The notes: generated by a model not told the origin, from the sequence alone. 64,000 nt of DNA from Piromyces finnis (GCA_002104945.1 MCFH01000063.1:186001-250000); one strand, 5' to 3'. Positions 36,449-54,089 are shown, counted from the first letter of the stretch. Translations and numbers: made by a program.

Positions 36449-37005
36449 GTCGTTCCAGTTTTTATCCTGGTTGTTAAGGCGTTGCCTTAGTATACATAAG
36501 GCTTCTGGTTCGACCCCGCAGATGTCAGTGCCTGTGGATTTTCCCACTGGGTTTGCCATGGGTTGGGTTATGATATTCAGGTAAGTATAAATGAACTTTC
36601 TAATTTACTACTATGATAATAACACTCGTCTAGCCGGCCTGAGAGGGTCTAGTGTACATGGTACATTCCAAATTAGAACTTAATAAGTGGTGACTTAGGC
36701 TATGCCAAAAACACATAATATTCCTTAATCAATTTAAGTGTAAACATTAGGGGGCGGTTGACACGTGATCAAATTGACTATAAGAGGCTTAGCATTGTAG
36801 TTGTGAAATATCGTACAACGACATGCATCTAATGTACATGGATTAAGTGAGCGTCGAAGCTGAAGAAACAGTATGACAGACCAGGAGGGTCACAACCACC
36901 TAGCAATAGGAATGAGCCAACGTTTCTCTAAGAACCACCATTGGAGCTAACTCTGATCGATGGGAGAAATGCACTCGGAAGTTAAAAAAAAAAAAAAAAA
37001 AAAAA
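36449..37005 (+). mobile_element. tRNA-derived SINE, copy 1
   Basis: A 557-bp element starting GTCGTTCCAG and ending in a poly(A) tail of about 22 nt. It is flanked by a 14-bp target duplication ATCCAATGTCTATA (36435-36448 and 37006-37019). The first ~90 bp look tRNA-derived: an A-box-like TGGTTGTTAAGGCG (36468-36481), a hairpin GCCTT...AAGGC in the anticodon-arm place and a B box GGTTCGACCCC. TGGTTAAGGCG-type D arms are typical of tRNA-Ser/Leu. The remaining ~440 bp are not recognisable. It has no coding frame and must borrow LINE machinery. Confidence 0.85.
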
Positions 37006-37311
37006 ATCCAATGTCTATAAACTTGTAAAAATTTAATACGCCTCAATTTATTTAACCACGTTGTCTCATGATTATTTTAATTTATTTTATGGATAATTCT
37101 AATAAATAAAATTAAACTTTATTTTAATAATTAGTTTTTCCACTTTCAAAAAAAAGTTTTTCCTAATTCATCAAATGGTGCTTCTCTACCTATGAATAGA
37201 ATAGTTTAAAGGTATTTTATCTCTATTTAAATAAATAATCTTTTATAGTATATTTTTTTTATTTGATAGGAATAGGAATAGGCGTAAACTTTAAATTTTA
37301 GTAAAAGTTTA

Positions 37312-37967
37312 TAAATTGTCAAAATCACAATTCATGAAATTTGACATTTCATGAAATTTCATAATTTTGAATTATTAGTTAAATTAATTAAAATATTAAT
37401 TTAATAATATTTTACTAATAATAGTTTATTTAATATAAATATTAATTGGAAAGCTATTTATTATCCGGAGATAAATAGAGTGTAACAATTAATTAACATT
37501 AAACAAACCAATTAGTAAAATAAGATTCATTTAAATAATTATTAATATTATTTTTAACAACTTATTAATATCGATATTTAAAGAAAATTATATTATTATT
37601 ACTATTATATTTTATTAATATTTATATTTATATTATTATACATGTATAACTTAAATTATATTATTATTATACTTTATTAATATCAACATTATATTAAAAA
37701 TGAAGTATAAATAAGTTGAACAAAGAACAACTTTAAGAAGTTCTTTGTGAGATTATTATACTCATTTTTATATAGTAAATTCAATATTTAAAATTAATAA
37801 TTATCATTTACTTATATTATAAAAATTAAATAAAATATTTCTTAAAAAACTATAATATTTATTACTCTTTTATTTATAAAAATTTATTATTTACTATATA
37901 ATTAAGCCTATCCTAACCTAGTAGACTTAATTATAGTTCTAAATCCACTCTAACTCTTGACATAAAT
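37312..37967 (-). mobile_element. Solo LTR, 646-bp family, inverted copy flanked by TAAAT
   Basis: The 646-bp core (37317-37962) is the reverse complement of the solo LTR at 21653-22298 and very similar to it along its whole length. It has TGTCAA...TTGACA termini and a perfect 5-bp duplication TAAAT (37312-37316 and 37963-37967). The different target sequence shows an independent insertion, and confirms the boundaries and the 5-bp duplication size of this LTR family. Confidence 0.85.
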
Positions 37968-38022
37968 TGAAAGAATTTAAATATTATATTTTTATATATT
38001 TAAAATTGTAACATTATAAAAA

Positions 38023-38573
38023 GTCGTTCCAGTTTTTATCCTGGTTGTTAAGGCGTTTCCTTAGCATACATAAGGCTTCTGGTTCGACCTCGCAGATGTC
38101 AGTGCCTGTGGATTTTCCCACTGGGTTTGCCATGGGTTGGGTTATGATATTCAGGTAAGTATAAATGAACTTTCTAATTTACTACTATGATGATAACACT
38201 CGTCTAGCCGGCCTGAGAGGGTCTAGTGTACATGGTACATTCCAAATTAGAACTTAATAAGTGGTGACTTAGGCTATGCCAAAAACACATAATATTCCTT
38301 AATCAATTTAAGTGTAAACATTAGGGGGCGGTTGACACGTGATCAAATTGACTATAAGAGGCTTAGCATTGTAGTTGTGAAATATCGTACAACGACATGC
38401 ATCTAATGTATATGGATTAAGTGAGCGTTGAAGCTGAAGAAACAGTATGACAGACCAGGAGGGTCACAACCACCTAGCAATAGGAATGAGCCAACGTTTC
38501 TCTAAGAATCACCATTGGAGCTAACTCTGATCGATGGGAGAAATGCACTCAGAAGTTAAAAAAAAAAAAAAAA
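38023..38573 (+). mobile_element. tRNA-derived SINE, copy 2
   Basis: A 551-bp element nearly identical to copy 1, in the same orientation, with the same GTCGTTCCAG start, A-box-like and B-box-like motifs and a poly(A) tail. It is flanked by its own target duplication ACATTATAAAAA (38011-38022 and 38574-38585). It differs from copy 1 at a handful of positions (for example CGTTTCCTTAG in place of CGTTGCCTTAG). Its start lies 60 bp past the end of the solo LTR. Confidence 0.87.
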
Positions 38574-38585
38574 ACATTATAAAAA

Positions 38586-39053
38586 ATAATAAAAAAGGTA
38601 TAAAAAGAAAGAGGTAAAGATATTTTCATTTTATTCTTCAGTCTGTGGATTAATCGAATAATGGTAATGATCATCTTTAAACTCGAATGATTTTTTTCCT
38701 AAAAAAAAATAAAGTGTTTTATATTATCATAAGATATTGAGAATCAATATTTCATTTTTATTATTATTCTTTCTCTCTCTCTCTTTCTTTTTTTTTAAAT
38801 TAGATTGATGGATAAATAAGATCATAATAATTCTATTTTCACGTAAAAATAACTGAAAATTTAATACATTAATCCTTTTTTTTTTCAATAAAAAATTACT
38901 TATAATCTAAACTTTAAGATCATTTCAAATAATAAAGATTAATTAAGATTATTAAAGTTTTTAAAAAAAATAGAAAGAAAAATATACATCAAATTTAAAA
39001 AATACAATTTAAAGTTTTTTTTTAAAAAAAAAAACAATTTATCTATAGATTAA

Positions 39054-39092
<39 letters not shown>

Positions 39093-39342
39093 TGAATTTG
39101 TTAATAAAAAGTAATTAAGACTTAAACAAGGATAGAATGTTAAGGAACATTTTTTTTTATTTCATTTTTATTATTAAATATAAATAATAAAAGATAAAAT
39201 ACTGAAAGGCATAACAATAATATAATATCAATAATATTAATATTAATAATATTATTATTTTATTAAAGAAAAATGATATTAGTATTGTGATTTTTTTTTT
39301 TTTTTGATGATAAATATTCTTATATATAAAAGTGTTAATACT

Positions 39343-39373
<31 letters not shown>

Positions 39374-39379
39374 GCAATA
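38586..39379. other. AT-rich intergenic region upstream of the receptor gene
   Basis: Contains a pyrimidine run CTCTCTCTC near 38774 and a ~30-nt T run at 39058-39090. Open frames here are repeat artefacts. No gene is seen. Confidence 0.55.
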
Positions 39380-45650
<6,271 letters not shown>

Positions 45651-46119
45651 AAAAAAAAAAAAAAAGGCATGTATATACCCTAAAATAATACAATCAAAAT
45701 GTATACATATATACATTACTTTTTTTTTTTTTTTTTTTTTTTTTTCATTATTCCTATCAAATTTAAATATATTTTTTAATATCTAGAATAATTCATTTTT
45801 TATAAACAATCATATATATATACATTTTTTTTTTACTTTTTTATTCATAAAATAAAAACTTTATAATTATCTTTCTTTTATATATATATATAATATAATA
45901 TAACAAGTAATTAAATTATTTCATTTTTTTGTAAATTGATGTTAAAATTATAAAGAGAATAAAGGCCACTCTTATAAAAAAAAAATTTTTTATTTTTTAT
46001 ATTTAATAAACTTTTTTTTTTTAATACCAATAGAAAATTAAAAATTAAATTAAATTTTTGGGATAAATGAAAAAAAAAAAAAAGTAAAAAAGAACAATAA
46101 TAACTTGAAAGGAAAAAAA
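45651..46119. other. Convergent AT-rich intergenic region
   Basis: Lies between the 3' ends of the receptor gene and the first LRR/transglutaminase-like gene. Long T and A runs only. No gene is seen. Confidence 0.55.
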
Positions 46120-46649
46120 GTTTATTCAATAATAAAAAAAAAAGGACACTTTTGGCCTTTACTTTTTATAGTGTAGTAGTAAAAGATAAAAAAGAATACT
46201 TTGACCATTTTATTTTATTATAAATAAAACTATAGATAAAATGAAAATATAAAATCTTTGGTTTTATTTTTTGCTTTTATTTAATTAGGATGATTATTAT
46301 ATTATATATATATAAATATATAATAATTTTAATTTCTAAATTTATGCATTATTTACTAAAACTATTATTGTTATATAACAATTATTTTTATATAGATACA
46401 TTTATTTTTATATAATAGTAGTTATGATATATGTATTTAGGTTAAATTAATGATATTCATCTTTTCTTATTTATATAATTATATAATTATATTATAAAAT
46501 ACAATGTGTGGTGTGTTCATTACTTTTCATTATATTATTTGACAACTATATATCCTTTTCTTATTAAATAAAAAAAAAGGATACATTTTGAAAAGATATA
46601 TAAAAAAAACATTATTTTTTATATATCATAGTGTAAAAGACCACTATTC
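46120..46649 (-). repeat. Duplicated 3' flank, unit A
   Basis: The ~520 bp after the stop codon of copy A is almost identical to 49491-50021 after copy B, starting from GGACACTTTTGGCC. This shows that copies A and B arose by duplication of a block that includes downstream DNA. Copy C has only a weakly similar flank. Confidence 0.85.
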
Positions 46650-47639
46650 TTAATTAGAGGAGGTACATTTAGTACCGGTAAAAACTTCGTGAGTTTGTTG
46701 ACCATTGAATTCATCTGGGTAACCGTAGTTAGTGTAGTAAACGTAGAACTTGTTAACAGTGATTCCGTAGTCTTCAGAAAGTCTTTGTTTGAAAGCACCA
46801 TCACTAAGGAAGAATGGCTTCTTGGAAACAGCAGAACTGTAAGTACTGTAAACTCTGTAAGAATAGTTAATGTCAACATTGGACCAGCAATTACCAATCT
46901 TAACATAGTTCCAGTAGTAACCATTGCCATCACCACCAACACGAATATCGCTTTCTGGGAAACCAGAAGCAATGCAAAGAAGACGGAAAAGTCTAGCGTA
47001 ACCGTCTCTGGTACCGAACTTAGTAACAAGGTTAACAGCAACACTACCAGAATCCTTAACATCAGAAGTACGTAAGTAAGTTTGAGTCTTCTTAGCAATT
47101 TCGAAAAGGTTTTCCTTCTTGTAATAATTAGCTAAGCTACTGTAGTTTTTCTTTTCAATACCTAAAGACTTGGCTAATTTTTCAACATAGTCATTAACAA
47201 AAGACTTAGTACCTCTACTGTAGAAGGTAACATCCTTGTTAACATCCTTGAAGGAAGTGAGTTCAGCAGTAACCTTTTGGTTACTTAAGTAAACACGCTT
47301 TAAGTTCTTACAACCGTTGAAAGTGTAATGATCAAAGTGGAAACTTTCAACACCAGAAGCGATGTAAATAGATTCGAATGGACAGTAACTGTCATTGAAA
47401 GTGTGGTCAAGAACACCAGTAACCTTGAACTTAATACCTTGAACATAAACGTAAGCTGGGAAGGTAACAGACTTGGCAGTAGTAGCATTGTTTCTTAAAC
47501 CAACAATAGTAGCGGTACCACCATTTGGACCAGAAACCCAGAAGTTGAAGGTATCATCGTGTTGTTGCTTATCTAAAATAGCAGCTCCAAAAGCAACTGA
47601 AGCGTTAAGAACAGCGAAAAGTAATTTACCTAATTTCAT
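46650..47639 (-). CDS. Secreted BspA-like LRR protein with inactive transglutaminase-like domain, copy A
   Basis: An intron-less gene of 329 residues. Residues 1-18 are a signal peptide. Residues ~60-125 form BspA-type (LRR_5) repeats: VTGVLDHTF, VESFHFDHYTFNGCKNLKRVYL. Residues ~175-285 align with bacterial-type transglutaminase-like domains (DGYARLFRLLC, WNYVKIGNCW, VDI, FFLSDGAFKQR). The catalytic cysteine of the G-x-C-x-G-Y-A motif is Arg211 and the histidine before the W-N pair is Tyr241; only Asp256 remains. It is thus predicted to be a non-catalytic binding domain. First of three tandem copies with a shared promoter containing a TATA box. The role is unknown; BspA-like LRRs often bind surfaces or other cells. 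Confidence 0.87.
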   Translation of the reverse strand: MKLGKLLFAVLNASVAFGAAILDKQQHDDTFNFWVSGPNGGTATIVGLRNNATTAKSVTFPAYVYVQGIKFKVTGVLDHTFNDSYCPFESIYIASGVESFHFDHYTFNGCKNLKRVYLSNQKVTAELTSFKDVNKDVTFYSRGTKSFVNDYVEKLAKSLGIEKKNYSSLANYYKKENLFEIAKKTQTYLRTSDVKDSGSVAVNLVTKFGTRDGYARLFRLLCIASGFPESDIRVGGDGNGYYWNYVKIGNCWSNVDINYSYRVYSTYSSAVSKKPFFLSDGAFKQRLSEDYGITVNKFYVYYTNYGYPDEFNGQQTHEVFTGTKCTSSN

Positions 47640-47726
47640 TTTTTTTTTTTTTAAATTATTATTATTTATTTAATAATAATGTTTGATGTTTGTGTTGAAT
47701 TTAATAAAAATTGAGGATAAACCTTC

Positions 47727-47734
47727 TTTTTATA
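47727..47734 (-). promoter_or_regulatory. TATA box of copy A
   Basis: TATAAAAA on the minus strand about 88 nt before the start codon, in the context ACGAGTATAAAAAGAAGG. The same context recurs before copy C and, slightly changed, before copy B. Conservation across paralogues distinguishes it from the AT-rich background. Confidence 0.65.
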
Positions 47735-47759
47735 CTCGTTTCTTTCAAATTAATAAACC

Positions 47760-49490
47760 ATCAATAGTTAAACTATTTAATATATTTAAAATATTAATAA
47801 ATAAAGTTTGTAGATATAATAATTAAAAAAAAAAAATTTTTTTTTATTGGAAATTAAAATAAATTAATTGATAAACACAATGTTTATTATTATTCATTTA
47901 AATTAAAGGTTAAATCTTATAAAATAAAATTAAAAAATAATATTCTTTTTTTTATTATTATTATTATTCTAATGATTGATTGTTTAAATGGTATTATTAT
48001 TATTATTAAAATAAAAAAGAATTCCTTATTAAAAGTATTAAATAAATAAACAAATAATATTAAATATTATTATTATAATAATAATAATAGTGTTATAATA
48101 ATAAATAATAATAGTATAATTATTAAATAACAATAGTATAATAATAATAATAATAATAATAAAATGTTATTATAATAGTATTATCTTTTTATTATTATTA
48201 CTCTATTTATTAGTATTATTATAATTATAATGGTTACTTTATTATGTATAAACTTTATTCTTTTAATAAAAATAAAAAATAATACATAATAATAAACTTG
48301 GCCATAGTATAATAGTATCTTTATTTTATTATTATAAAAGATATATTCTTTTAATAATTATTATAATTAATTATTGTCTTAATTTTTTTTTAACATAGTA
48401 CAAATTTAATAGAGCCAGCAACACCTTTATTATTTTTTTTTATAAAAACTATAAAATATTCAGTAATGTATTTTTAAATCGTTATTTTATATAGATAACT
48501 TTGAAATATAAAAGGGTAATTAACATATTTAAGTTTGATAAAAAAAAATAATAATAATGTAATTTCTTTTTTCTTTTTTTTTTTTTTTTGACAATGTATT
48601 TAAAATCCCATTCAACCAATTTAATTAAAAAAAAAACATTTCATTTTTATAGGTGTGTTGAGTTGTATAATGGAAGTTGCTATTTTATTGGAAAAACTGA
48701 AGCAACTATTTTAATTAATATTTTGATCCATGATATAAATTATAAAAAAATAAACTATTGAACACAAATAGAAATAGATAGTAATGCCTAGTCATTTTAA
48801 TTAAAAGAAAGTAAAATAAAAACAAAAATATAATAAAATGGGATAGTACTTTATGACTTTTTTATGAGACCCTTCAATGCTAAATATAAAATTTTAGTAA
48901 TATTATGAATTGTGATGACGTTAGTGTTTTGTCTTGCTATTTCTTTGGTATCGGTAAGTCTAGATGAGTAATCTAAACATTTTAAATATTGGCCATTTAT
49001 GTCCTTTAATTACACAGACAAAAAATGTTAATGATTTTTTTTTTTTAAAAAAAAATGGTTATTTTCAAGTGAAAGAATTTAAAATGCACTTTTCATTCAT
49101 TTCATAGAATTTTTTTATTTAGTATTTTCTTCTTTCTTTCTCCAAAAATAATTTTAAATACTTTTTTTTTATTTTCTGAACACATTAAATTAATAAATAA
49201 TTATACACAAATTAATATCCACATTAATATCCACATATTCTCTCAAAAAGATTATTAATAAAAAAAGCTATTCTTTTCAATTATTATTTTTTTTAAACTA
49301 AAAATAAAATCAAAATTTAAAAAAAGAATATTCTATTATAAATTTGTCTCCATTTTATTTTTATTATTAAATAAAATTAAATATTTTAATTAAAAATAAA
49401 TTAAATATTTACTTTATGTGATAAATTAAAAATGAAAAGAAAAAGAGAACAATAATAACAATGAAATGAAAATCTTTTTACTTATTTAAA
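47760..49490. other. Spacer between copies A and B
   Basis: 1.7 kb of A/T-rich DNA with ATT microsatellites (47950-48200). A segment near 48850-48930 (TATGACTTTTTTATGAGAC...AAAATTTTAGTAATATTATGA) resembles one near 52385-52440 between copies B and C, so the spacer belongs to the duplicated unit. No gene is seen. Confidence 0.55.
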
Positions 49491-50021
49491 GTTTATTCAA
49501 TAATAAAAAAAAAAAGGACACTTTTGGCCTTTACTTTTTATAGTGTAGTAGTAAAAGATAAAAAAGAATACTTTGACCATTTTATTTTATTATAAATAAA
49601 ACTATAGATAAAATGAAAATATAAAATCTTTGGTTTTATTTTTTGCTTTTATTTAATTAGGATGATTATTATATTATATATATATAAATATATAATAATT
49701 TTAATTTCTAAATTTATGCATTATTTACTAAAACTATTATTGTTATATAACAATTATTTTTATATAGATACATTTATTTTTATATAATAATAGTTATGAT
49801 ATATGTATTTAGGTTAAATTAATGATATTCATCTTTTCTTATTTATATAATTATATAATTATATTATAAAATACAATGTGTGGTGTGTTCATTACTTTTC
49901 ATTATATTATTTGACAACTATATATCCTTTTCTTATTAAATAAAAAAAAAGGATACATTTTGAAAAGATATATAAAAAAAATATTATTTTTTATATATCA
50001 TAGTGTAAAAGACCACTATTC

Positions 50022-51012
50022 TTAATTAGAGGAAGTACATTTAGTACCGGTAAAAACTTCGTGAGTTTGTTGACCATTGAATTCATCTGGGTAACCGTAG
50101 TTAGTGTAGTAAACGTAGAACTTGTTAACAGTGATTCCGTAGTCTTCAGAAAGTCTTTGTTTGAAAGCACCATCACTAAGGAAGAATGGCTTTTCGGAAA
50201 CAGAAGAACTGTAAGTACTGTAAACTCTGAATGGGTAGATAACGTTAACCATGTGCCAACAATAGTTAATCTTAACATAATTCCAATAATGACCATTGCC
50301 ATCACCACCAACACGAATATCGCTTTCTGGGAAACCAGAAGCAATGCAAAGAAGACGGAAAAGTCTAGCGTAACCATCAGTAGTACCGTACTTGGTAACA
50401 AGGTTAACAGCAACACTACCAGAATCCTTAACATTAGACATACGTAAATAGTTATAAGTCTTTTTAGCAATTTCGAAAATGTTTTCCTTCTTTTGATTAG
50501 CAGTTAATTTATCATAATTTATCTTTTGAATACTTAAAGATTTGGCTAATTTTTCAACATAAGAATCAACAAAGGACTTAGTACTTCTGCCGCGGAAAGA
50601 AACATCCTTGTTAACATCCTTGAAGGAAGTGAGTTCAAGCAGTAACCTTTTGGTTACTTAAGTTAACATACTTTAAGTTCTTACAACCTTTGAAAGTGTA
50701 ATGATCAAAGTGGAAACTTTCAACATTAGAAGCAACAGTAATAGATTCGAATGGACAGTAAATGCCATTGAAAGTGTGGTCAAGAACACCAGTAACCTTG
50801 AATTTAATACCTTGAACATAAACATAAGCTGGGAAGGTAACAGACTTGGCAGTAGTAGCATTGTTTCTTAAACCAACAATAGTAGCGGTACCACCATTTG
50901 GACCAGAAACCCAGAAGTTGAAGGTATCATTGTGTTGTTACTTATCTAAAATAGAAGCTCCAAAAGCAACTGAAGCGTTAAGAACAGCGAAAAGTAATTT
51001 ACCTAATTTCAT
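50022..51012 (-). pseudogene. LRR/transglutaminase-like copy B, inactivated
   Basis: A full-length relative of copy A with two breaks. Codon 25 (Gln in copies A and C) is a TAA stop at 50940-50938, just after the signal peptide, and one extra base near 50635-50641 shifts the frame in the LRR part. The downstream reading frame from 50441 is intact and very similar to copy A. In the transglutaminase-like part the cysteine position is threonine (GTTDGYA), the histidine is kept (GHYWNY) and the aspartate is asparagine. The 3' flank is nearly identical to that of copy A. The TATA context is slightly altered (51105-51098, TATAAAAT). Confidence 0.9.
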
Positions 51013-51105
51013 TTTTTTTTTTTAAATTATTATTATTTATTTAATAATAATGTTTGATGTTTGTGTTGAATTTAATAAAAATTGAGGATAAACCTTCATT
51101 TTATA

Positions 51106-51757
51106 CTTTTTTTTTCTCTTAATCTTGAATAAAATTAATGAAATATTAATAAATAGAGTTTATAAACAATAAAACTAATTAAAAATTACAATAATAATTA
51201 TTAATATATAAAAAAAAAAAAAGATTTATTTATTTAAATGAATGAAACATTATTAAATAAAATTAAATAATAAATTGTTTATATTATTATGTTTGAAGGT
51301 CACTCTTTTAGATTTTATAATAATATCAACTTTATTAATAATAATTAATGAAAAAAAAAAAGAAAAAGCTACTCATATTAATATTCACTAAGATTATTAA
51401 AACTATCATTAATTAACCTATTTAAACTATGAGAATTATTCAAATTTAATAAGGAATTAGAATTAGAATCATCATCATTACTAAAAATACAATTAAATCT
51501 AGCATAATAATTACAATTATCACTATTATTATTATTAATATTATTAATGATATTCCTAATATTATTATTATTTTTATTATTATTACTCTAATTAATATAA
51601 TATATATATGTTATACAATATTAATTAACAATAGTGATATTGGAATGTATTCTGAAGATTCATATCATAAAATCATGTCCTTAAACTTGTATAAGAATAT
51701 ATGTGAAAAGGCTACCAAAAATAAAGACATCATTAAACCTAAACTAGATTATCAATA

Positions 51758-51788
<31 letters not shown>

Positions 51789-52620
51789 ATAGGATGTAAA
51801 AGCTTATTAAAAGTATTAAATAACAATATTACTGACTTATTATAATTTATTTGTATTATAAATAGGATTAATAATTCAATAAATAAATTTAAAAAAATAT
51901 TTAAATATATGCAAAAAAAATTTTTTTTATAAAAATTTTTCTAATTGTTAATAAAATATTTTATAATTTTTACTTTTAAAAAATAATATAGATTATAAAT
52001 TATTTTTATTTTTACAATATTTTTAAAAAATAGTTTCTTATTTAAAATTTTCAGTATTTTCATTTTTTTTTCATCTTCTTCATCATTGTATATTCCTGTA
52101 ATCAACTTTGAAAGACATCTTGAATTATCCTAAACGGATCTTCAAAAGATAATCGAGAAATAAAAGAATAATTTTCATTCCAAAACGAGACATGAGTGTA
52201 ACTGTATTATCACGACACATGAAATTAGTTAGTAATAATTGTTATTAAAAATATATATTGTTTATATAGATTAAAAACCTTTATTTAAATTATAAAAATA
52301 TATATTACATATGTATTTTAATAATTAAAAAAAAAAAAATAAATATTATTGAATACAGGCAAGAATATAATAATTGTATTTTTTGACTCTTTTAATGTGA
52401 TTCAATGGCTAAAGACAAAAATTTTAGTAGAATTATGATCATTTACTACCTCAAACTTATTATATTTCTTTTTAATTATCCAGTAACTACATAAGTAAAG
52501 AAATTTTAAATTAACCATCAAAAATAATAATTCCTTTAAAAATATAAGGATTAATTTAACACTTTGAAAATTTAATAAATGAAAAATAAAATAGAAAAAA
52601 AAAAAAAAAAAAAAAAGAAT
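51106..52620. other. Spacer between copies B and C with protein-like scraps
   Basis: Mostly A/T runs. Three short stretches have protein-like composition: minus strand 51590-51378 (Asn/Ser-rich, no ATG, ends at a stop), plus strand 51645-51845 (66 codons including a poly-Tyr run from a TAT repeat), and minus strand near 52210-52100 (a piece with SFEDPFRIIQDVF). None is long enough or has enough context for a gene call; they may be gene remnants. Confidence 0.35.
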
Positions 52621-52980
52621 ATTAAAACTTTTTTTTAATTAAAATAATATTACTTTTTTGCTTTTATTTAATTATGGTGATTATAAATATATATATAATG
52701 ATTTTAATTTCTAAATTAATGTATTATTAAATATGACAATTATTTTTATATAGATACATTTATTTTTATATAATAATAATTATGATATATGTTAATTTAA
52801 TTGTATTTATAAATGATTTTATAATTTGTTATAAATATAATGATGTGATGTTCATTACTTTTCACTTTTTATTAAATCATATATACCTTTTCTTTTTTAA
52901 AAGGGATATATTTTGAAATGATAAATAAAAAAAACATTATTTTTTATTATCCATTATAAATTGGATGATGATATATCAGT

Positions 52981-53988
52981 TTACTTTAAACGTTCACCAA
53001 CTTGAGAATTAAGGTAGTAGTCAAGTTTATCATAGGTTTGTTGACCTCTGAATTCATCTGGGTAACCATAGTTCTTGAACCAAACAATGTAGTTACTTGG
53101 ATTAACATTGATACCTTGTTCTTCAGAAAGTCTTTGTTTAAAAGCAGCATTACCAAGGAAGAATGGCTTCTTGGAAACAGCAGAACTGTAAGTACTGTAA
53201 ACTCTGTATGGGTAATCAATATTAACATTGTACCAATAACCACTGAATCTAATATAGTTCCAGTAGTGACCATTGTTATCACCACCAACAAGAATACGGT
53301 TTTCTGGTAAACCAGAAGCAATGCAAAGAAGACGGAAAAGTCTAGCGTAACCGTCTCTGGTACCGAACTTAGTAACAAGGTTAACAGCAACACTACCAGA
53401 ATCCTTAACATCAGAAGTACGTAAGTAAGTTTGAGTCTTCTTAGCAATTTCGAAAATGTTTTCCTTTTCTTCATAAGTAGTTAATTTATCATAATTTATC
53501 TTTTGAATACTTAAAGATTTGGCTAATTTTTCAACATAGTCGTTAACAAAAGACTTAGTACCCATGCTGTAGAAGGTAACATCCTTGTTAACATCCTTGA
53601 AAGCAGTAAGTTCAGTAGTGATCTTTTGGTTGAATAAGTAAACACTCTTTAAGTTCTTACAACCGTTGAAAGTGTAATGATCAAAGTGGAAACTTTCAAC
53701 ATTAGAAGCAACAGTAATAGATTCGAATGGACAGTAACTGTCATTGAAAGTGTGGTCAAGAACACCAGTAACCTTGAACTTAATACCTTGAACATAAACG
53801 TAAGCTGGGAAGGTAACAGACTTGGCAGTAGTAGCATTGTTTCTTAAACCAACAATAGTAGCGGTACCACCATTTGGACCAGAAACCCAGAAGTTGAAGG
53901 TATCATCGTGTTGTTGCTTATCTAAAATAGCAGCTCCAAAAGCAACTGAAGCGTTAAGAACAGCGAAAAGTAATTTACCTAATTTCAT
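52981..53988 (-). CDS. Secreted BspA-like LRR protein with inactive transglutaminase-like domain, copy C
   Basis: An intron-less, intact gene of 335 residues. The first ~115 residues (signal peptide and LRR start) are almost identical to copy A; similarity falls in the C-terminal third. The transglutaminase-like region keeps DGYARLFRLLC but has Arg in place of the catalytic cysteine, retains the histidine (NNGHYWNY) and has Asn where the acid should be. The C-terminus (YYLNSQVGERLK) differs completely from that of copies A and B after residue ~320. Its TATA box, about 90 nt upstream, has the same context as that of copy A. Likely to be expressed in the same way as copy A. Binding role inferred, function unknown. 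Confidence 0.87.
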   Translation of the reverse strand: MKLGKLLFAVLNASVAFGAAILDKQQHDDTFNFWVSGPNGGTATIVGLRNNATTAKSVTFPAYVYVQGIKFKVTGVLDHTFNDSYCPFESITVASNVESFHFDHYTFNGCKNLKSVYLFNQKITTELTAFKDVNKDVTFYSMGTKSFVNDYVEKLAKSLSIQKINYDKLTTYEEKENIFEIAKKTQTYLRTSDVKDSGSVAVNLVTKFGTRDGYARLFRLLCIASGLPENRILVGGDNNGHYWNYIRFSGYWYNVNIDYPYRVYSTYSSAVSKKPFFLGNAAFKQRLSEEQGINVNPSNYIVWFKNYGYPDEFRGQQTYDKLDYYLNSQVGERLK

Positions 53989-54073
53989 TTTTTTTTTTTA
54001 AATTATTATTATTTATTTAATAATAATGTTTGATGTTTGTGTTGAATTTAATAAAAATTGAGAATAAACCTTC

Positions 54074-54081
54074 TTTTTATA
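54074..54081 (-). promoter_or_regulatory. TATA box of copy C
   Basis: TATAAAAA on the minus strand in the same ACGAGTATAAAAAGAAGG context as copy A, about 86-93 nt before the start codon. Confidence 0.65.
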
Positions 54082-54089
54082 CTCGTTTC

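Noticed and set aside
46619-47098. Overlapping Leu/Ser-rich frames on both strands within the LRR genes (also at 49991 and 52986)
   Set aside because: They recur in each copy as shadows of the real gene, with no signal peptide or domain of their own.
51378-52215. Protein-like scraps between LRR copies B and C, one with a SFEDPF segment loosely like DnaJ-family glycine/phenylalanine regions
   Set aside because: Too short, in different frames and strands, with no start or J domain nearby; described only as possible remnants.
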